DNA of 64,000 nucleotides from Paraburkholderia sartisoli (GCF_900107685.1 NZ_FNRQ01000001.1:1240001-1304000); one strand, 5' to 3'; positions 1 through 8,881 are shown, numbered from the stretch's first letter. Program-made: numbers and translations. Notes: a model not told the origin generated them from the letters alone.

Positions 1-697
1 GCGTGTGCAGCATCCACGTGAGGTTGAATTCGCCGATCGACAGCGTGAGCACGGCAAGCGCGCCCGCGACGATGCCGGGTTTCGCATTCGGCAACACGAT
101 CGTGAAGAAGCGCTGAAAGAACGTCGCGCCGAGACTTGCCGCCCCTTCTTCGAGCGTGCGCAGACCGGAACCCGCGCAGACGGCCGAGACGGCACGCACC
201 ATGAACGGCAGCGTGAACACCACATGACCGACGACGATAAACGCAACGCTCATGCGAAACATCGTCCATCCGCCGTACACGACGAGTAGCGCAAGCGCGG
301 ACGCGAGCCCCGGCAACGCGACGGGCAGCACGAGCAGTTCCTCGATGACACGCGACAGGCGCGTCCTGCTGCGCGCAAGGGCATAACCCGCCGGAACGCC
401 GGTCAGCAGCGTGATGGCGAGCGTGGCCGCCGCGACCTCGAGCGAAAGAAACACCGACGCGTGATACTGCGTCCACACCTCGACGAGCCAGCGCAACGTC
501 AGCCCGCTCGCGACGCCCCGAAAATAGTTGACCGTCAACCCGGCGACGATCGACATCGCGACGGGCAGGATCAGGAACGCGCAGAGCAGGAGCGTGATGC
601 ACCATTGCCCGAGCGCGAGCCACGTGCGTAAGGCGGGAAATCTCGACGCGCGTCGTGCCGCCACCGTCGATGCGCCGTTGTGCGTGAGAGAACTCAT
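1..697 (-). CDS. ABC transporter permease, second of pair (3' end outside window)
   Basis: Inner-membrane permease of a binding-protein-dependent importer. Reading the minus strand from ATG at 697 gives 232 codons without a stop, running off the window edge. Several hydrophobic segments are visible (for example around WCITLLLCAFLILPVAMSIV). A binding-protein-dependent transport signature (EEGAASLGAT...) marks the coupling helix that contacts the ATPase. A good Shine-Dalgarno, AGGAGG, lies 9 bases before the ATG. It follows the first permease with a 20-bp gap, so the two probably form a heterodimer. The ATPase gene would be expected just outside the window. The substrate is not certain; the layout resembles phosphonate, spermidine and ferric-iron type importers. 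Confidence 0.85.
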   Translation of the reverse strand, partial: MSSLTHNGASTVAARRASRFPALRTWLALGQWCITLLLCAFLILPVAMSIVAGLTVNYFRGVASGLTLRWLVEVWTQYHASVFLSLEVAAATLAITLLTGVPAGYALARSRTRLSRVIEELLVLPVALPGLASALALLVVYGGWTMFRMSVAFIVVGHVVFTLPFMVRAVSAVCAGSGLRTLEEGAASLGATFFQRFFTIVLPNAKPGIVAGALAVLTLSIGEFNLTWMLHT

Positions 698-717
698 GGT
701 GTGCCGATCCTCCTGCA

Positions 718-1542
718 TTACGCGGTTGCGGCAACAGCCGGGCCGGTTGCGCTGCGCGCCAGCGTCAGCACGAGCCACGTCACCGCGCCAAGGACGATCG
801 AGAGACCCGCGGCCGTCACCATGTTCGCGTTCAGCGTGAACTCGGTGTAGATGGTCATCGGCAGTACGTCGATGTCGGTGGCGAGCGTGAACGCGGTGCC
901 GAACGCGCCCATCGCGGTCGCGAAGCACACCGCGCCCGCGGCGATCAGGCCTGGCGAGAGTGCCGGCAGCACGACGTCGCGCATGATCTGCCACGGCGAT
1001 GCGCCGAGCGAGCGCGCGGCTTCTTCGAGCGACGCATCGAGTTTCGTGGCCGATGCCATCACCGTGACGATCACGCGGGGAATCGAGAAATACAGGTAGC
1101 CGAGAAAGAGCCCGCTCATCGAATAGGCGAAGACCCAGCGGTCGCCGGTGAGTTTCAGCGAGAGCGCGCCGATCAGGCCTTGCCGCCCGGCGAGCATGAT
1201 CACCATGAAGCCGACGACCACACCGGGAAACGCGAGCGGAAACGTCAGCAGCGCGAGCAGCGTGGACTTGCCCGGGAATTCGCGGCGCGCGAGCAGCAGG
1301 CCCGCGATCACCGACAGCACGAGCGTCGTCAGCGTGACGGCCGCGGACAGCGCGACCGTTGCGCCAAGGCTGCGCATATAGCGGCCGTTGCCGAGCAGCA
1401 TGCGGTACGTGTCGAACGCGTGACCATCGGCGCTGACCTGAAGCAGCGCGACGACGGGGAGCAGCCAGAACGCGATAAAGACAGCGAGCGCCGGCGCGAG
1501 CAGCGCGATGCGCCAGCGTAACGGGAACGTGATGTCGTGCAT
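718..1542 (-). CDS. ABC transporter permease, first of pair
   Basis: Inner-membrane permease, 274 aa from the chosen start. About six hydrophobic helices are visible, beginning with RIALLAPALAVFIAFWLLPV. The coupling-loop motif EEAARSLGASPWQIM is in the usual place, about 90 residues from the C-terminus. The open frame extends upstream to a TTG at 1605, but the added residues are Arg/Pro/Thr-rich and unlike the family. I chose the ATG at 1542, whose product starts just before the first helix; there is no convincing Shine-Dalgarno, so the start is uncertain. It lies 88 bp after the binding-protein gene and directly before a second permease. Confidence 0.85.
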   Translation of the reverse strand: MHDITFPLRWRIALLAPALAVFIAFWLLPVVALLQVSADGHAFDTYRMLLGNGRYMRSLGATVALSAAVTLTTLVLSVIAGLLLARREFPGKSTLLALLTFPLAFPGVVVGFMVIMLAGRQGLIGALSLKLTGDRWVFAYSMSGLFLGYLYFSIPRVIVTVMASATKLDASLEEAARSLGASPWQIMRDVVLPALSPGLIAAGAVCFATAMGAFGTAFTLATDIDVLPMTIYTEFTLNANMVTAAGLSIVLGAVTWLVLTLARSATGPAVAATA

Positions 1543-1630
1543 GACGGGTGTGGGAGGCGTGATAAACGTGGACGTGCCGGCGTTGCTGCGACCTGCGCGC
1601 GTCAAGGCCGCGCACAGGTCGCGCTTTCGT

Positions 1631-2677
1631 TCAATGCATGACCTGCAGATAGCGTTCGCCGAAGGCGGTCTGCTTCGCGGCCATCTTGCCGAAGTCGACC
1701 GGCTGGACGCGAGCGTAGTCGCTGGCGGGCAGGAACTTCGAAGCCGCCTCGCGGCTCATCGCGCCTGCGCGCACCGGGCGCAGATACGCGTTCGCCCACA
1801 GTTTCTGGCCTTCGTCGGACAGCACGAAGTCGAGCACCTTCCTGCCGTTCGCATCGTGCGGCGCGCCCTTCACGAGACTCATCACGTACGGCACGGAAAT
1901 CGTGCCTTCCTTGGGAATCACGAATTCGACGTTCGCGTGATCCTTGTACTTCGCGCGATAGGCGTCGAAGTCGTAGTCGAGCAGGATCGGAATTTCGCCA
2001 GAGAGCACGCGCGCATAGGCCGTCTGTTTCGGCACGATCGGCGCGTTTGCCTTCAGCTTGCGGAACCAGTCGAGGCCCGGCTCGAAGTTGTCGAGCGTGC
2101 CGCCCAGCGCCTGATTCACCGCGACCGCGCCTGCGTAACCGACGAACGCGCTCGACGGATCGAGATAACCCACCATGCCCTTATATTCGGGTTTCAGCAG
2201 GTCGGCCCACGAACGCGGCACTGGCCTGCCTTCGAGCGCATCCTTGTTGACGAAGAAACCGAGCGTGCCGGAATGGATCGCGAACCAGTAACCCTGCGGG
2301 TCCTTCAGGTTCGCGGGAATGTCGTCCCAGTGTGCCGGCCTGTACGGCTGGATCACGCCTTTCTCCTTCGCCTGGAACGCCGACGATACGCCGAGATACA
2401 CGACATCGGCGACCGGGCTTTTCTGCTCGGCCATCAACTGCGCGATCGCCTGGCCCGAGTTCTTGTTGTCGTATGGCACGCGGATGCCGGTCTTCTGCTG
2501 GATCGCCGCAATCTGGCTTGCCCAGTCGGCCCATTCGGGCGGGCAGTTGTAGCAGATCGCGGTTTCCTCGGCGTGGAGGGGCGCCGCCAGCAGCGCGGCC
2601 GACGCGACGAGCGTCATGCCTGCGGCGCGCACGAGCCGGCGCAGCAGGGAATCGACAACGAAGGGACGACGGTTCAC
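1631..2677 (-). CDS. ABC transporter periplasmic substrate-binding protein
   Basis: Extracellular solute-binding protein of the Fe3+/spermidine/2-aminoethylphosphonate-like class, 348 aa. A Sec signal peptide is visible (RRLVRAAGMTLVASAALLAAPLHA, ending AHA-like before EETAICYNCPPEW). The chosen start is GTG at 2677, preceded by AGGAG with 7-base spacing; the upstream extension in the same frame is Arg-rich and unlikely. The mature part has the two-lobe architecture of the family (VVYLGVSSAF in the first lobe, GYLDPSSAFVGYAG in the hinge region). Two Cys near the mature N-terminus (CYNCPP) are notable. It is the first structural gene after the LacI regulator, with a 76-bp gap. The substrate cannot be read from the sequence; small organic phosphonate or polyamine ligands are possible. 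Confidence 0.85.
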   Translation of the reverse strand: MNRRPFVVDSLLRRLVRAAGMTLVASAALLAAPLHAEETAICYNCPPEWADWASQIAAIQQKTGIRVPYDNKNSGQAIAQLMAEQKSPVADVVYLGVSSAFQAKEKGVIQPYRPAHWDDIPANLKDPQGYWFAIHSGTLGFFVNKDALEGRPVPRSWADLLKPEYKGMVGYLDPSSAFVGYAGAVAVNQALGGTLDNFEPGLDWFRKLKANAPIVPKQTAYARVLSGEIPILLDYDFDAYRAKYKDHANVEFVIPKEGTISVPYVMSLVKGAPHDANGRKVLDFVLSDEGQKLWANAYLRPVRAGAMSREAASKFLPASDYARVQPVDFGKMAAKQTAFGERYLQVMH

Positions 2678-2753
2678 AGCAGGTCTCCTTTCAGGGGAAG
2701 TGTCAATGCGTGTGGATGAAGCGTGAGCGTGCGAAAGGACGCGGGCATGGAGG

Positions 2754-3809
2754 TCACCGGCTCGCCTGCGGCAACTCGCGCGCGCGGGCGACACTGCTGT
2801 CGCTTGCGATGGCGGCGATCGTCGCGCCCGCGCGCAGCGTGTGCGGCAGGGTCAGCGAGAGCGACGCATCGCTTTCGTACGCGCCTTCGATGCGGCCGGT
2901 GAGCCGGCGCCACGCGGCGCAGCCGATCTCGCGGTTTGGCGCGCCGATGCTCGCAAGCGGCGGCGACAGCAGATCGCCGATCGCGAGCCCGTCGAAGCCG
3001 AGAATCGACATGTCGCGCGGCACCTCGAACTGCGCGCGGCGCAGGCCGCGCATCACGACCATCGCCAGTAGATCGTTGCTGCAAAAAAGGGCGGTGGGAC
3101 GCGTCGGGCCACTGGTCAGATGCGTGAGCACCGAAGGCGCGAGTTCGTCGGCGTTGAAGTCGATCTCGAGCGCCGGTGCGGGCTGAAGGCCGGCCTGCTG
3201 CATCGCCTGCGCATAGCCGGCATGGCGCAACCGTGCGCGGTCCGACGCGGCGAGCGTGCCCGCGAGCATCAGGATGCGGCGATGACCGTGGGCGATCAGC
3301 ATGCGCACGCCGTCGTATGCGGCCAGCCGGTTGTCGACCGAGACCGAGGGACGGCGCACCGTGTCGTTGTGCATCAGCACGTAGAGCAAACCGTCGCGGT
3401 CGAGCTCGTCGAGCACGGGGTGTGTATCGGCGTCGGCGACGGTCAGGATCATTCCTTCGACACGTTGTGTGCGCAACGTCTCGATGGCGTGGCGTTCACG
3501 GTCGGCGTCGTATTGCGTCGTCATCAGCATGAGGCGATAGCCTTGTGCCGAAGCCAGTTCGTCGATGCCCTGCAGACATTCCGCGAAAACGGGATTCGCG
3601 AGCGTCGGCAGCACGACGCCGACAAGGCGCGAGCGCTCGCCACGCAGTTGCCGGCCTAGCGGACTTGGACGGAAGTGAAGGGCGTCGATCGATTGACGCA
3701 CCTTGTCGAGCGTGACCGGATTGACGGTGTGCGGCGCGTTGATCGCCCGCGAGACCGTTGCAATCGAGAAGCCCGCATGTGCCGCGACATCCTTGATCGT
3801 GGGAATCAT
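2754..3809 (-). CDS. LacI/GalR-family transcriptional regulator of the ABC importer
   Basis: Repressor-type regulator, 351 aa. The N-terminal helix-turn-helix is clear (TIKDVAAHAGFSIATVSRAIN, residues 3-23), followed by a hinge helix region and a periplasmic-binding-protein-like sensor domain (VGVVLPTLANPVFAECLQGI...). The ATG at 3809 was chosen because it places the HTH at the usual extreme N-terminus; 50 upstream in-frame codons are discounted. Same strand as the importer genes and immediately upstream, so it probably controls that operon and itself. A LacI-type operator lies 15 bp before the start codon. The ligand is probably the transported substrate or a metabolite of it. Confidence 0.9.
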   Translation of the reverse strand: MIPTIKDVAAHAGFSIATVSRAINAPHTVNPVTLDKVRQSIDALHFRPSPLGRQLRGERSRLVGVVLPTLANPVFAECLQGIDELASAQGYRLMLMTTQYDADRERHAIETLRTQRVEGMILTVADADTHPVLDELDRDGLLYVLMHNDTVRRPSVSVDNRLAAYDGVRMLIAHGHRRILMLAGTLAASDRARLRHAGYAQAMQQAGLQPAPALEIDFNADELAPSVLTHLTSGPTRPTALFCSNDLLAMVVMRGLRRAQFEVPRDMSILGFDGLAIGDLLSPPLASIGAPNREIGCAAWRRLTGRIEGAYESDASLSLTLPHTLRAGATIAAIASDSSVARARELPQASR

Positions 3810-3824
3810 CCGCTCGCCCCGTGT

Positions 3825-3838
3825 TGTAAACGTTTTCG
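3825..3838. promoter_or_regulatory. LacI-family operator upstream of the LacI gene
   Basis: TGTAAACGTTTTCG, an imperfect palindrome around a central CG, matches the usual LacI/GalR consensus TGNAANCGNTTNCA except at the last positions. It lies between the presumed promoter and the start of the regulator, which suggests autorepression. The assignment to this regulator is inference. Confidence 0.6.
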
Positions 3839-4028
3839 TCGAGCGGATTATCTGGAAGGTTTGTGACTGTGCGATGACGGCAGGGGCGTCACGTGGGGAA
3901 TGGGGTAGAAGCCGAGCCGCGACCGCCGGCGGTCGTCGTGGCGACCGGCAATCCTGCAATCGGCGTCTTTATCGGCGTATTGCCAGGCGCGCTTTTTTTA
4001 CGTCGAAGGTGCGCCAGGCGCCTGCGGG

Positions 4029-5462
4029 CTAATCCGGAAGATTAGCCGAACTGCTCAGGGTTGCCTCGACATTGCCGCTGCTTTCCATGGACGAGAGATC
4101 CGTCAGGAAACTCGAACTCCACCAATGCACGTCGAACTGCCTGATGCGTCGCATCAATGCCGCGTGGCGGGCAGTCCGCTCTTCAATCGACATCGTGAGC
4201 GCGCGCTGGATCGCGAGCGCGGTTCCTTGTGTATCGTACGGGTTCACGAGGAGCGCTTCTTTTAGCTGCTCCGCCGCGCCGGCGAATCGCGACAAAACCA
4301 GCACGCCCGGATCCGAGGGATCCTGTGCCGCGATAAACTCCTTGGCGACCAGATTCATGCCGTCACGCAACGGCGTGACAAGCGCGACACGACTCGCGCG
4401 ATAAAGACCAGGCAGCCGCTTGCGCGCGACATTGCGATGGATGTATCGAACAGGCATCCAGTCCAGTTCGCCATAGTCGCCGTTGATCGCGCCGCACAGG
4501 CTGTCCATTTCAACGCGAAGATCGTCATAGGCTCCCACGTCCTCCCGGCTTGGCGAGGCGATCTGGATGAGCGTCGCGCTGTTGCGGTTCTCAGGATAGC
4601 TCGCGAGAAGTTCACGAAAGGCATGGACCCGTTGTGGCAGACCTTTCGAGTAGTCGAGCCTGTCGACGCCCAGAAGCAGGCGGCGGCGCGAATACTCGTG
4701 GCGGATCTGCTCGAACATCTCGACGCCATCCCGTCCCCGCGCCTGGCTCGCGAATTCATCGACATCGATTCCGATGGGGTACGCGCCGACGCGCAGCGTG
4801 CGCTCGAACGCGCGCAGCCGGTTGCCAGGCAGCCTGTCTGCCTGTGCTTCGGACTCGACGTATCCGGCGAAATGGGTGACGTCCGCCTCGCTCTGAAAGC
4901 CGACCAGATCGTAGGCGAACAGCGAACGCATGAGCCATTCGTGTTCGGGAATCGCAGCCATGATGAGCGGCGGCGGCATGGGGATGTGCAGGAAGAAACC
5001 GATCCGGTTGCGACAGCCGAGGGCGCGCAGTTCTGTAGCGAGGGGAATGAGGTGGTAGTCGTGGACCCAGATGATGTCGTCGGGTCTTAGCAGGGACATC
5101 AGCTTGCGGGCAAACAGCTGGTTGACACGCCGGTATCCGGCGGCGAATCGAACGTTGAACTTCGCGAGGTCAAGCCGGTAGTGGAATACCGGCCATAGAA
5201 CCTTGTTCGAGTACCCGAGGTAGTAGGTATCGTGATCTTCCTGGGTCAGGTCGATCGTTGCCAGTTGCACGTTGCCGACTGTTTGCAGCTTGATGTCGCG
5301 GTCGCTGCCCGTTCCGGGTACGTCATCGCGAAGTTTTCCGCTCCAGCCGAACCACAGGCCACCTGTCTGTTGCAGGCTTTCCTTGACTGCGACTGCAAGC
5401 CCGCCGGCTGCGGCTTTTCGGGGATCGGCGGTACGATTTGAAACAACGACAAGACGGCTCAC
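4029..5462 (-). CDS. otsA: alpha,alpha-trehalose-phosphate synthase (UDP-forming)
   Basis: GT20 glycosyltransferase making trehalose 6-phosphate from UDP-glucose and glucose 6-phosphate, a cytosolic osmoprotection step. The product is 477 aa, usual for bacterial OtsA. Family motifs in order: SRLVVVSNR at the N-terminus, GGLAVAV, WFGWSG, WVHDYHLIPL, GFFLHIPMP, GVDRLDYSKGLPQR (phosphosugar/UDP-glucose region) and DGMNLVAKEF. The start is GTG at 5462, which gives the canonical (M)SRLVVVSNR N-terminus and is preceded by GAGG with 7-base spacing. No otsB (trehalose-6-phosphate phosphatase) is adjacent in this window; the flanking genes are a LacI regulator and a tRNA, so it may be a single-gene transcription unit. 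Confidence 0.95.
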   Translation of the reverse strand: MSRLVVVSNRTADPRKAAAGGLAVAVKESLQQTGGLWFGWSGKLRDDVPGTGSDRDIKLQTVGNVQLATIDLTQEDHDTYYLGYSNKVLWPVFHYRLDLAKFNVRFAAGYRRVNQLFARKLMSLLRPDDIIWVHDYHLIPLATELRALGCRNRIGFFLHIPMPPPLIMAAIPEHEWLMRSLFAYDLVGFQSEADVTHFAGYVESEAQADRLPGNRLRAFERTLRVGAYPIGIDVDEFASQARGRDGVEMFEQIRHEYSRRRLLLGVDRLDYSKGLPQRVHAFRELLASYPENRNSATLIQIASPSREDVGAYDDLRVEMDSLCGAINGDYGELDWMPVRYIHRNVARKRLPGLYRASRVALVTPLRDGMNLVAKEFIAAQDPSDPGVLVLSRFAGAAEQLKEALLVNPYDTQGTALAIQRALTMSIEERTARHAALMRRIRQFDVHWWSSSFLTDLSSMESSGNVEATLSSSANLPD

Positions 5463-5908
5463 TTGATCCTCGCGATTGGTTAGGACAGGCCAGGGCGAGG
5501 GCACAACGCAGGTCGGCGAATCCAGTTGTTAGCGGCACTGCTCATCTGTCGCTATACGTCGTCCAATTCTCCGGCACGAACAAAATCACCTTTACCAGAC
5601 ACCTGTTTTTCACTAGAGCGTGTAAGCGATCGTAACACGGGCATGCCTGTGCCATCAAACGGCCGCGATGTTCGAGCATGGCGAAAAGCCGGAATATACG
5701 CGGGAAACTGGCCTTTGTGAGAAGGTGAAAGAGCGTTCGTTAAGTGTGCTACAGGATCTCGACAGAGCGGCGTTTCACGTCATGTTTTTGGGTACGTGGT
5801 GAAGTCTGCGAAAACGGTGTTCTCGCAGACTTCACTATGGAACAAAGGCGGGCTGGCGCCGGGCTGACAAGGCGGCGCGTGATAGAATATCGTCCGCTTC
5901 ACAACCTG
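5463..5908. other. Non-coding stretch between otsA and tRNA-Leu
   Basis: No convincing gene is seen. The short open frames here lack ribosome binding sites and family motifs, and one overlaps the tRNA. The stretch should hold the otsA promoter and the tRNA promoter; TAGAAT at 5883-5888 and CTGACA at 5864-5869 are possible elements, but their spacing (13 bp) is poor. A perfect 13-bp hairpin lies at 5799-5835. Confidence 0.5.
5799..5835. repeat. Perfect 13-bp inverted repeat (hairpin)
   Basis: Arms GTGAAGTCTGCGA (5799-5811) and TCGCAGACTTCAC (5823-5835) are exact reverse complements around an 11-base loop. There is no T-run on either side, so it is not a standard intrinsic terminator. It could be an operator, an RNA structure or a remnant insertion end. 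Confidence 0.7.
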
Positions 5909-5993
5909 GCCGGGGTGATGAAATTGGTAAACATAGCGGACTTAAAATCCGCCGCTTAACAGCTTGCCGGTTCAAGTCCGGTCCCCGGCACCA
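5909..5993 (+). tRNA. tRNA-Leu (UAA anticodon)
   Basis: The 85-nt gene has acceptor arms GCCGGGG (5909-5915) and CCCCGGC (5983-5989), followed by an encoded ACCA. The anticodon stem GCGGA/TCCGC encloses the loop CTTAAAA, giving anticodon TAA at 5943-5945. A T-arm with GGTTCAAGTCC and a long variable arm typical of leucine tRNAs are visible. No integrase gene or downstream 3'-end duplicate was seen nearby, so there is no sign that it serves as an integration site here. Confidence 0.95.
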
Positions 5994-6184
5994 CAGTATC
6001 CATAAGGCTCTTCGGCACTTCGCCGTGTCGTGCAAGAAACGGGTGTGTGCCTTTTTCTGCTATTCCCGGATTTCTGCCGACTATTCTCCCTGCCAATCCT
6101 GTCGACAGCTATATCAAGCCTGTCCGTCACAAGATGCGCGCAGCGCTTTGCCGACACAACCGGTTCATGCCATCCGTTGCCGCT

Positions 6185-6463
6185 TCAGCGAATGGACGAC
6201 GGATGACGCGCGAGCGCAGTCACCTCCATCGTCATATACGGAAACAGCGGCAAGCCTGAGAGGAGGGTGTGCAGTTCGTCGTTCGACTCGACGTCGAAGA
6301 CACTGTAGTTCGCATACTCACCGACCACGCGATGCAGTTGCTGCCACTTGCCTTGCCGTTGCAACTCCTGCGAATATGCCTTCTCGCGAGCCTTGATTTC
6401 ATCGGCCTCGGAAGCCGGCATGTCGTGTGGCAGGTGTACGTCCATTCTTACCAGATAAAGCAT
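6185..6463 (-). CDS. catC: muconolactone delta-isomerase
   Basis: Cytosolic enzyme of the catechol branch of the beta-ketoadipate pathway, isomerising muconolactone to beta-ketoadipate enol-lactone. The product is 92 aa, normal for CatC, which forms a decamer. Recognisable features are the N-terminal MLYLVRMDVHLP strand, the conserved EKAYSQELQRQGKW helix and GEYANYSVFDVESNDELH. The ATG at 6463 follows GGGAGAGAACC, a good ribosome binding site; the track frame extends further upstream but without support. It lies 86 bp downstream of catB on the same strand. Confidence 0.95.
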   Translation of the reverse strand: MLYLVRMDVHLPHDMPASEADEIKAREKAYSQELQRQGKWQQLHRVVGEYANYSVFDVESNDELHTLLSGLPLFPYMTMEVTALARHPSSIR

Positions 6464-6549
6464 GGTTCTCTCCCGGAAAATACGAAGCTCCTGCCAGTTC
6501 ACTGGCAGGAAAAAGTCGAAGCGACCAGTTCTGCGTTGAGCACATGTGC

Positions 6550-7677
6550 TCAGACGTTTTTGTCGCGACGGTAAAAGGCGAGTTTTTCCTCATCGATATG
6601 AAGACCCAGGCCCGGTCCTTCTGGCATATGAAGGTCGAAGTCCCGATATTGGGGGCGTGCGGTGACGATGTCGTCTTTCAGCAGAAGCGGTCCGAACAGC
6701 TCCGTACCCCAGGCAAGTTGTGGAAGCGCGCTAAAGCCGTGCGCCGATGCAATCGACCCGATGCTGCCCTCTAGCATCGTGCCGCCATACAGCGACACGC
6801 CGGCTGCATCCGCAATGGCGGCCGTGCGCATCATTCCGTAGATTCCACCAGACTTCGCAATCTTCAGTGCGAACACGTCCGCGCACGCACCGCGCACGAG
6901 TTCAAGGGCGTCCTCCGGGCCTGTCACGGCTTCGTCGGCCATGATGGGCACGATGAAACGCGACGCGAGTCTGGCGAGTGCTCCGCGCTGCTCTCGCGGA
7001 GTGGGTTGCTCGATGAGGTCGATGCCAGCCGCTTCGAGTGCCGCGATTCCGGGCGCCGCGTCAGCCTCGGTCCAGGCCTGATTCACGTCGACAGTGACTT
7101 TGGCGCGATCGCCGAGCGCGGCTTTGATTTTCGAAACATGCGCCACGTCATCACGAACGCTGCGACGGCCAATCTTCAGCTTGAACGTATTGTGGCGACG
7201 TTCGGCAAGCAGCGTTTCGGCTTCATCGATGTCGCGCTGGGTATCGCCGCTTGCGAGCGTCCACAGGACCGGCAGCGTCTTGCGGACGGCGCCGCCAAGC
7301 AGCGTTGAAACCGGCACACCCAGGCGCTTGCCCTGAGCGTCCAGCAGAGCCGTTTCAATGGCGCACTTGGCAAACCGGTTTCCGCGGGCGACCTTGTTCA
7401 GCTTGAGCATTGCGCCGTTGATGCTGGTCGCATCCAGCCCGGCGATTGCAGGTGCCAGGTAAGTGTCGATGGTCAGCTTGATGCCTTCGGGACTCTCGTC
7501 GCCGTACGACAGGCCGCCAATCGTAGTGGCTTCGCCAATACCCTCGATGCCATCGCTCGAGCGCAGACGGACGATCACCAGGGTTTGTTGCTGCATCGTC
7601 GCCATGGCGAGCTGATGCGCGCGAATGGTTGGGAGATCAACCAGAATCGCTTCGACAGAGGTGATTTGAGCGTTCAT
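6550..7677 (-). CDS. catB: muconate cycloisomerase
   Basis: Enolase-superfamily enzyme that cyclises cis,cis-muconate to (+)-muconolactone, using a divalent metal. The product is 375 aa, matching CatB. Expected residues are visible: the KLKIG lysine pair, VDVNQAW (first metal Asp), IEQPT (Glu), ADEAVT (Asp) and ALKIAKSGG (second catalytic Lys). The N-terminus MNAQITSVEAILVDLPTIR is typical, so the ATG at 7677 was chosen, although its Shine-Dalgarno is weak. A CatR-type operator lies between catR and catB. catR, catB and catC run in the same direction, unlike the common divergent catR/catB arrangement. Confidence 0.95.
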   Translation of the reverse strand: MNAQITSVEAILVDLPTIRAHQLAMATMQQQTLVIVRLRSSDGIEGIGEATTIGGLSYGDESPEGIKLTIDTYLAPAIAGLDATSINGAMLKLNKVARGNRFAKCAIETALLDAQGKRLGVPVSTLLGGAVRKTLPVLWTLASGDTQRDIDEAETLLAERRHNTFKLKIGRRSVRDDVAHVSKIKAALGDRAKVTVDVNQAWTEADAAPGIAALEAAGIDLIEQPTPREQRGALARLASRFIVPIMADEAVTGPEDALELVRGACADVFALKIAKSGGIYGMMRTAAIADAAGVSLYGGTMLEGSIGSIASAHGFSALPQLAWGTELFGPLLLKDDIVTARPQYRDFDLHMPEGPGLGLHIDEEKLAFYRRDKNV

Positions 7678-7759
7678 ACCTGAAATGTTGGAGTTGAGGG
7701 GTTGCTGAAGTATTACGCGCCCATTAACCCCCTGTCCAACACCGTCGACGTCTGGTGTC

Positions 7760-7774
7760 ATACCCCCGAGGTAT
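7760..7774. promoter_or_regulatory. CatR/BenM-type operator in front of catBC
   Basis: ATACCCCCGAGGTAT is a perfect ATAC-N7-GTAT dyad, the binding consensus of CatR/CatM/BenM-type LysR regulators. It lies 8 bp downstream of the catR stop and about 83 bp before catB, where an activator site for a catBC promoter would be expected. Confidence 0.8.
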
Positions 7775-7782
7775 GGCAGGTG

Positions 7783-8706
7783 TCATCGCCCCGAATCGTT
7801 ACGGGGCGCATAGGGGGTCTTTTCCTCCTCGTACAGCCGATAGATGAGGTCGAGCATTTCACGGATGTCCCGGGACTCGTCGAGCGCACGCGTGCTCATG
7901 ATGATTGGGGAAACCAGCGTGGGGTCGTCCAGTTCCTTGTAACTCACATCGTCTCGCTTCAGGCCGTACACGCTACCCGGAACGAGAGAAATTCCTTCCC
8001 CTGCTGCCACGAGGCCAAGCGCAATCTGCAACTCGCGTACTTCATATATCCGGCGAGGCTTGAGGCTACGGTCCCCGAATGCCGACAGCACCTGGTCCGC
8101 ATAGCTGGGTCGCGGCGCCTTGGGGAAAATAATGAGCGTCTCGTTGACGAGGTCGCTAAGGCCGAGAACGGGCTTGACCCGTGAGAGAGGATGGCCCTCC
8201 GGGAGCGCGACGATCATCTTCTCCTCGCGAAGAATCACCCGACGGATGTTTGCGTCCTCATGCCGGATACGGCCGAACCCGACATCGATCTGACCATCTT
8301 TCAGCGCCCTGATCTGGTCCATCGTCGACATCTCGTGGAGGCTGAGTTCAACGGTGGTGTTCTCGTCGCGGAAGCGCCGGATGATTTTGGGCAGCATTCC
8401 GTACAACGTCGAACCCACGAAACCGACCGAGAGGCTGCGCTCGATGTTGCCCACGCGCCGCGTCATTGATTCGAGTTCGGACGTCTGGGCCAGCAGCTGG
8501 ACGGCATGGGCATAGAAGAACTTGCCGGTCTCGGTGAGCTTCAACGGGCGCGAGTCGCGCTGGAATAGCTGCACCTCGAGAATCTCTTCGAGCTGCTGTA
8601 TCTGGCGGCTCAAGGGCGGTTGGGCCATGTTCAGCCGCTGGGCCGCGCGCGTGAAATTGTGTTCCTCGGCGACAGCGACGAAATAGCGAAGATGCCGCAG
8701 TTCCAT
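7783..8706 (-). CDS. catR: LysR-family regulator of catechol/benzoate genes
   Basis: LysR-type activator, 307 aa. The N-terminal HTH is MELRHLRYFVAVAEEHNFTRAA followed by LNMAQPPLSRQIQQLEE, the arrangement found in CatR, CatM and BenM. The C-terminal effector domain has LSVGFVGSTLYGMLPKIIRRFR and EGISLVPGSVYGL. The known relatives bind cis,cis-muconate (BenM also benzoate). It is divergent from catA and upstream of catBC on the same strand, and ATAC-N7-GTAT type sites occur on both sides. The gene could equally be named benM; effector preference cannot be read from the sequence. Confidence 0.9.
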   Translation of the reverse strand: MELRHLRYFVAVAEEHNFTRAAQRLNMAQPPLSRQIQQLEEILEVQLFQRDSRPLKLTETGKFFYAHAVQLLAQTSELESMTRRVGNIERSLSVGFVGSTLYGMLPKIIRRFRDENTTVELSLHEMSTMDQIRALKDGQIDVGFGRIRHEDANIRRVILREEKMIVALPEGHPLSRVKPVLGLSDLVNETLIIFPKAPRPSYADQVLSAFGDRSLKPRRIYEVRELQIALGLVAAGEGISLVPGSVYGLKRDDVSYKELDDPTLVSPIIMSTRALDESRDIREMLDLIYRLYEEEKTPYAPRNDSGR

Positions 8707-8710
8707 GTCA

Positions 8711-8746
8711 ATACCTCTGGGATATAGACCGATACTAAATCAGTGT
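8711..8746. promoter_or_regulatory. Paired LysR (CatR) sites in the catR-catA intergenic region
   Basis: ATAC-CTCTGGG-ATAT (8711-8725) and ATAC-TAAATCA-GTGT (8732-8746) are near-matches to ATAC-N7-GTAT. Their start-to-start distance is 21 bp, about two helical turns, which is the recognition/activation site spacing known for BenM-like regulators. The first begins 4 bp beyond the catR start codon, so autoregulation is likely. Confidence 0.65.
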
Positions 8747-8804
8747 TGGACGGGGTCTTCGAGCGTCAATTATTCTGTTTTCACACTCTGTTTCAGCACC
8801 CATT

Positions 8805-8819
8805 ATACCTCCGGGGCAT
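8805..8819. promoter_or_regulatory. CatR-type site upstream of catA
   Basis: ATACCTCCGGGGCAT has one mismatch to ATAC-N7-GTAT. It lies 62 bp before the catA ATG and may be the promoter-proximal activation or repression site for catA-ben expression. Confidence 0.55.
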
Positions 8820-8881
8820 ATTTCGACGGGCGCTAAACCAGGGGTTAACCCCCACCAGAAAATCAGGATTCAGGAGCAGAC

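Noticed and set aside
5909..5993. tRNA-Leu as an island attachment site
   Set aside because: No integrase gene nearby and no downstream copy of its 3' end; the genes that follow are core catechol genes.
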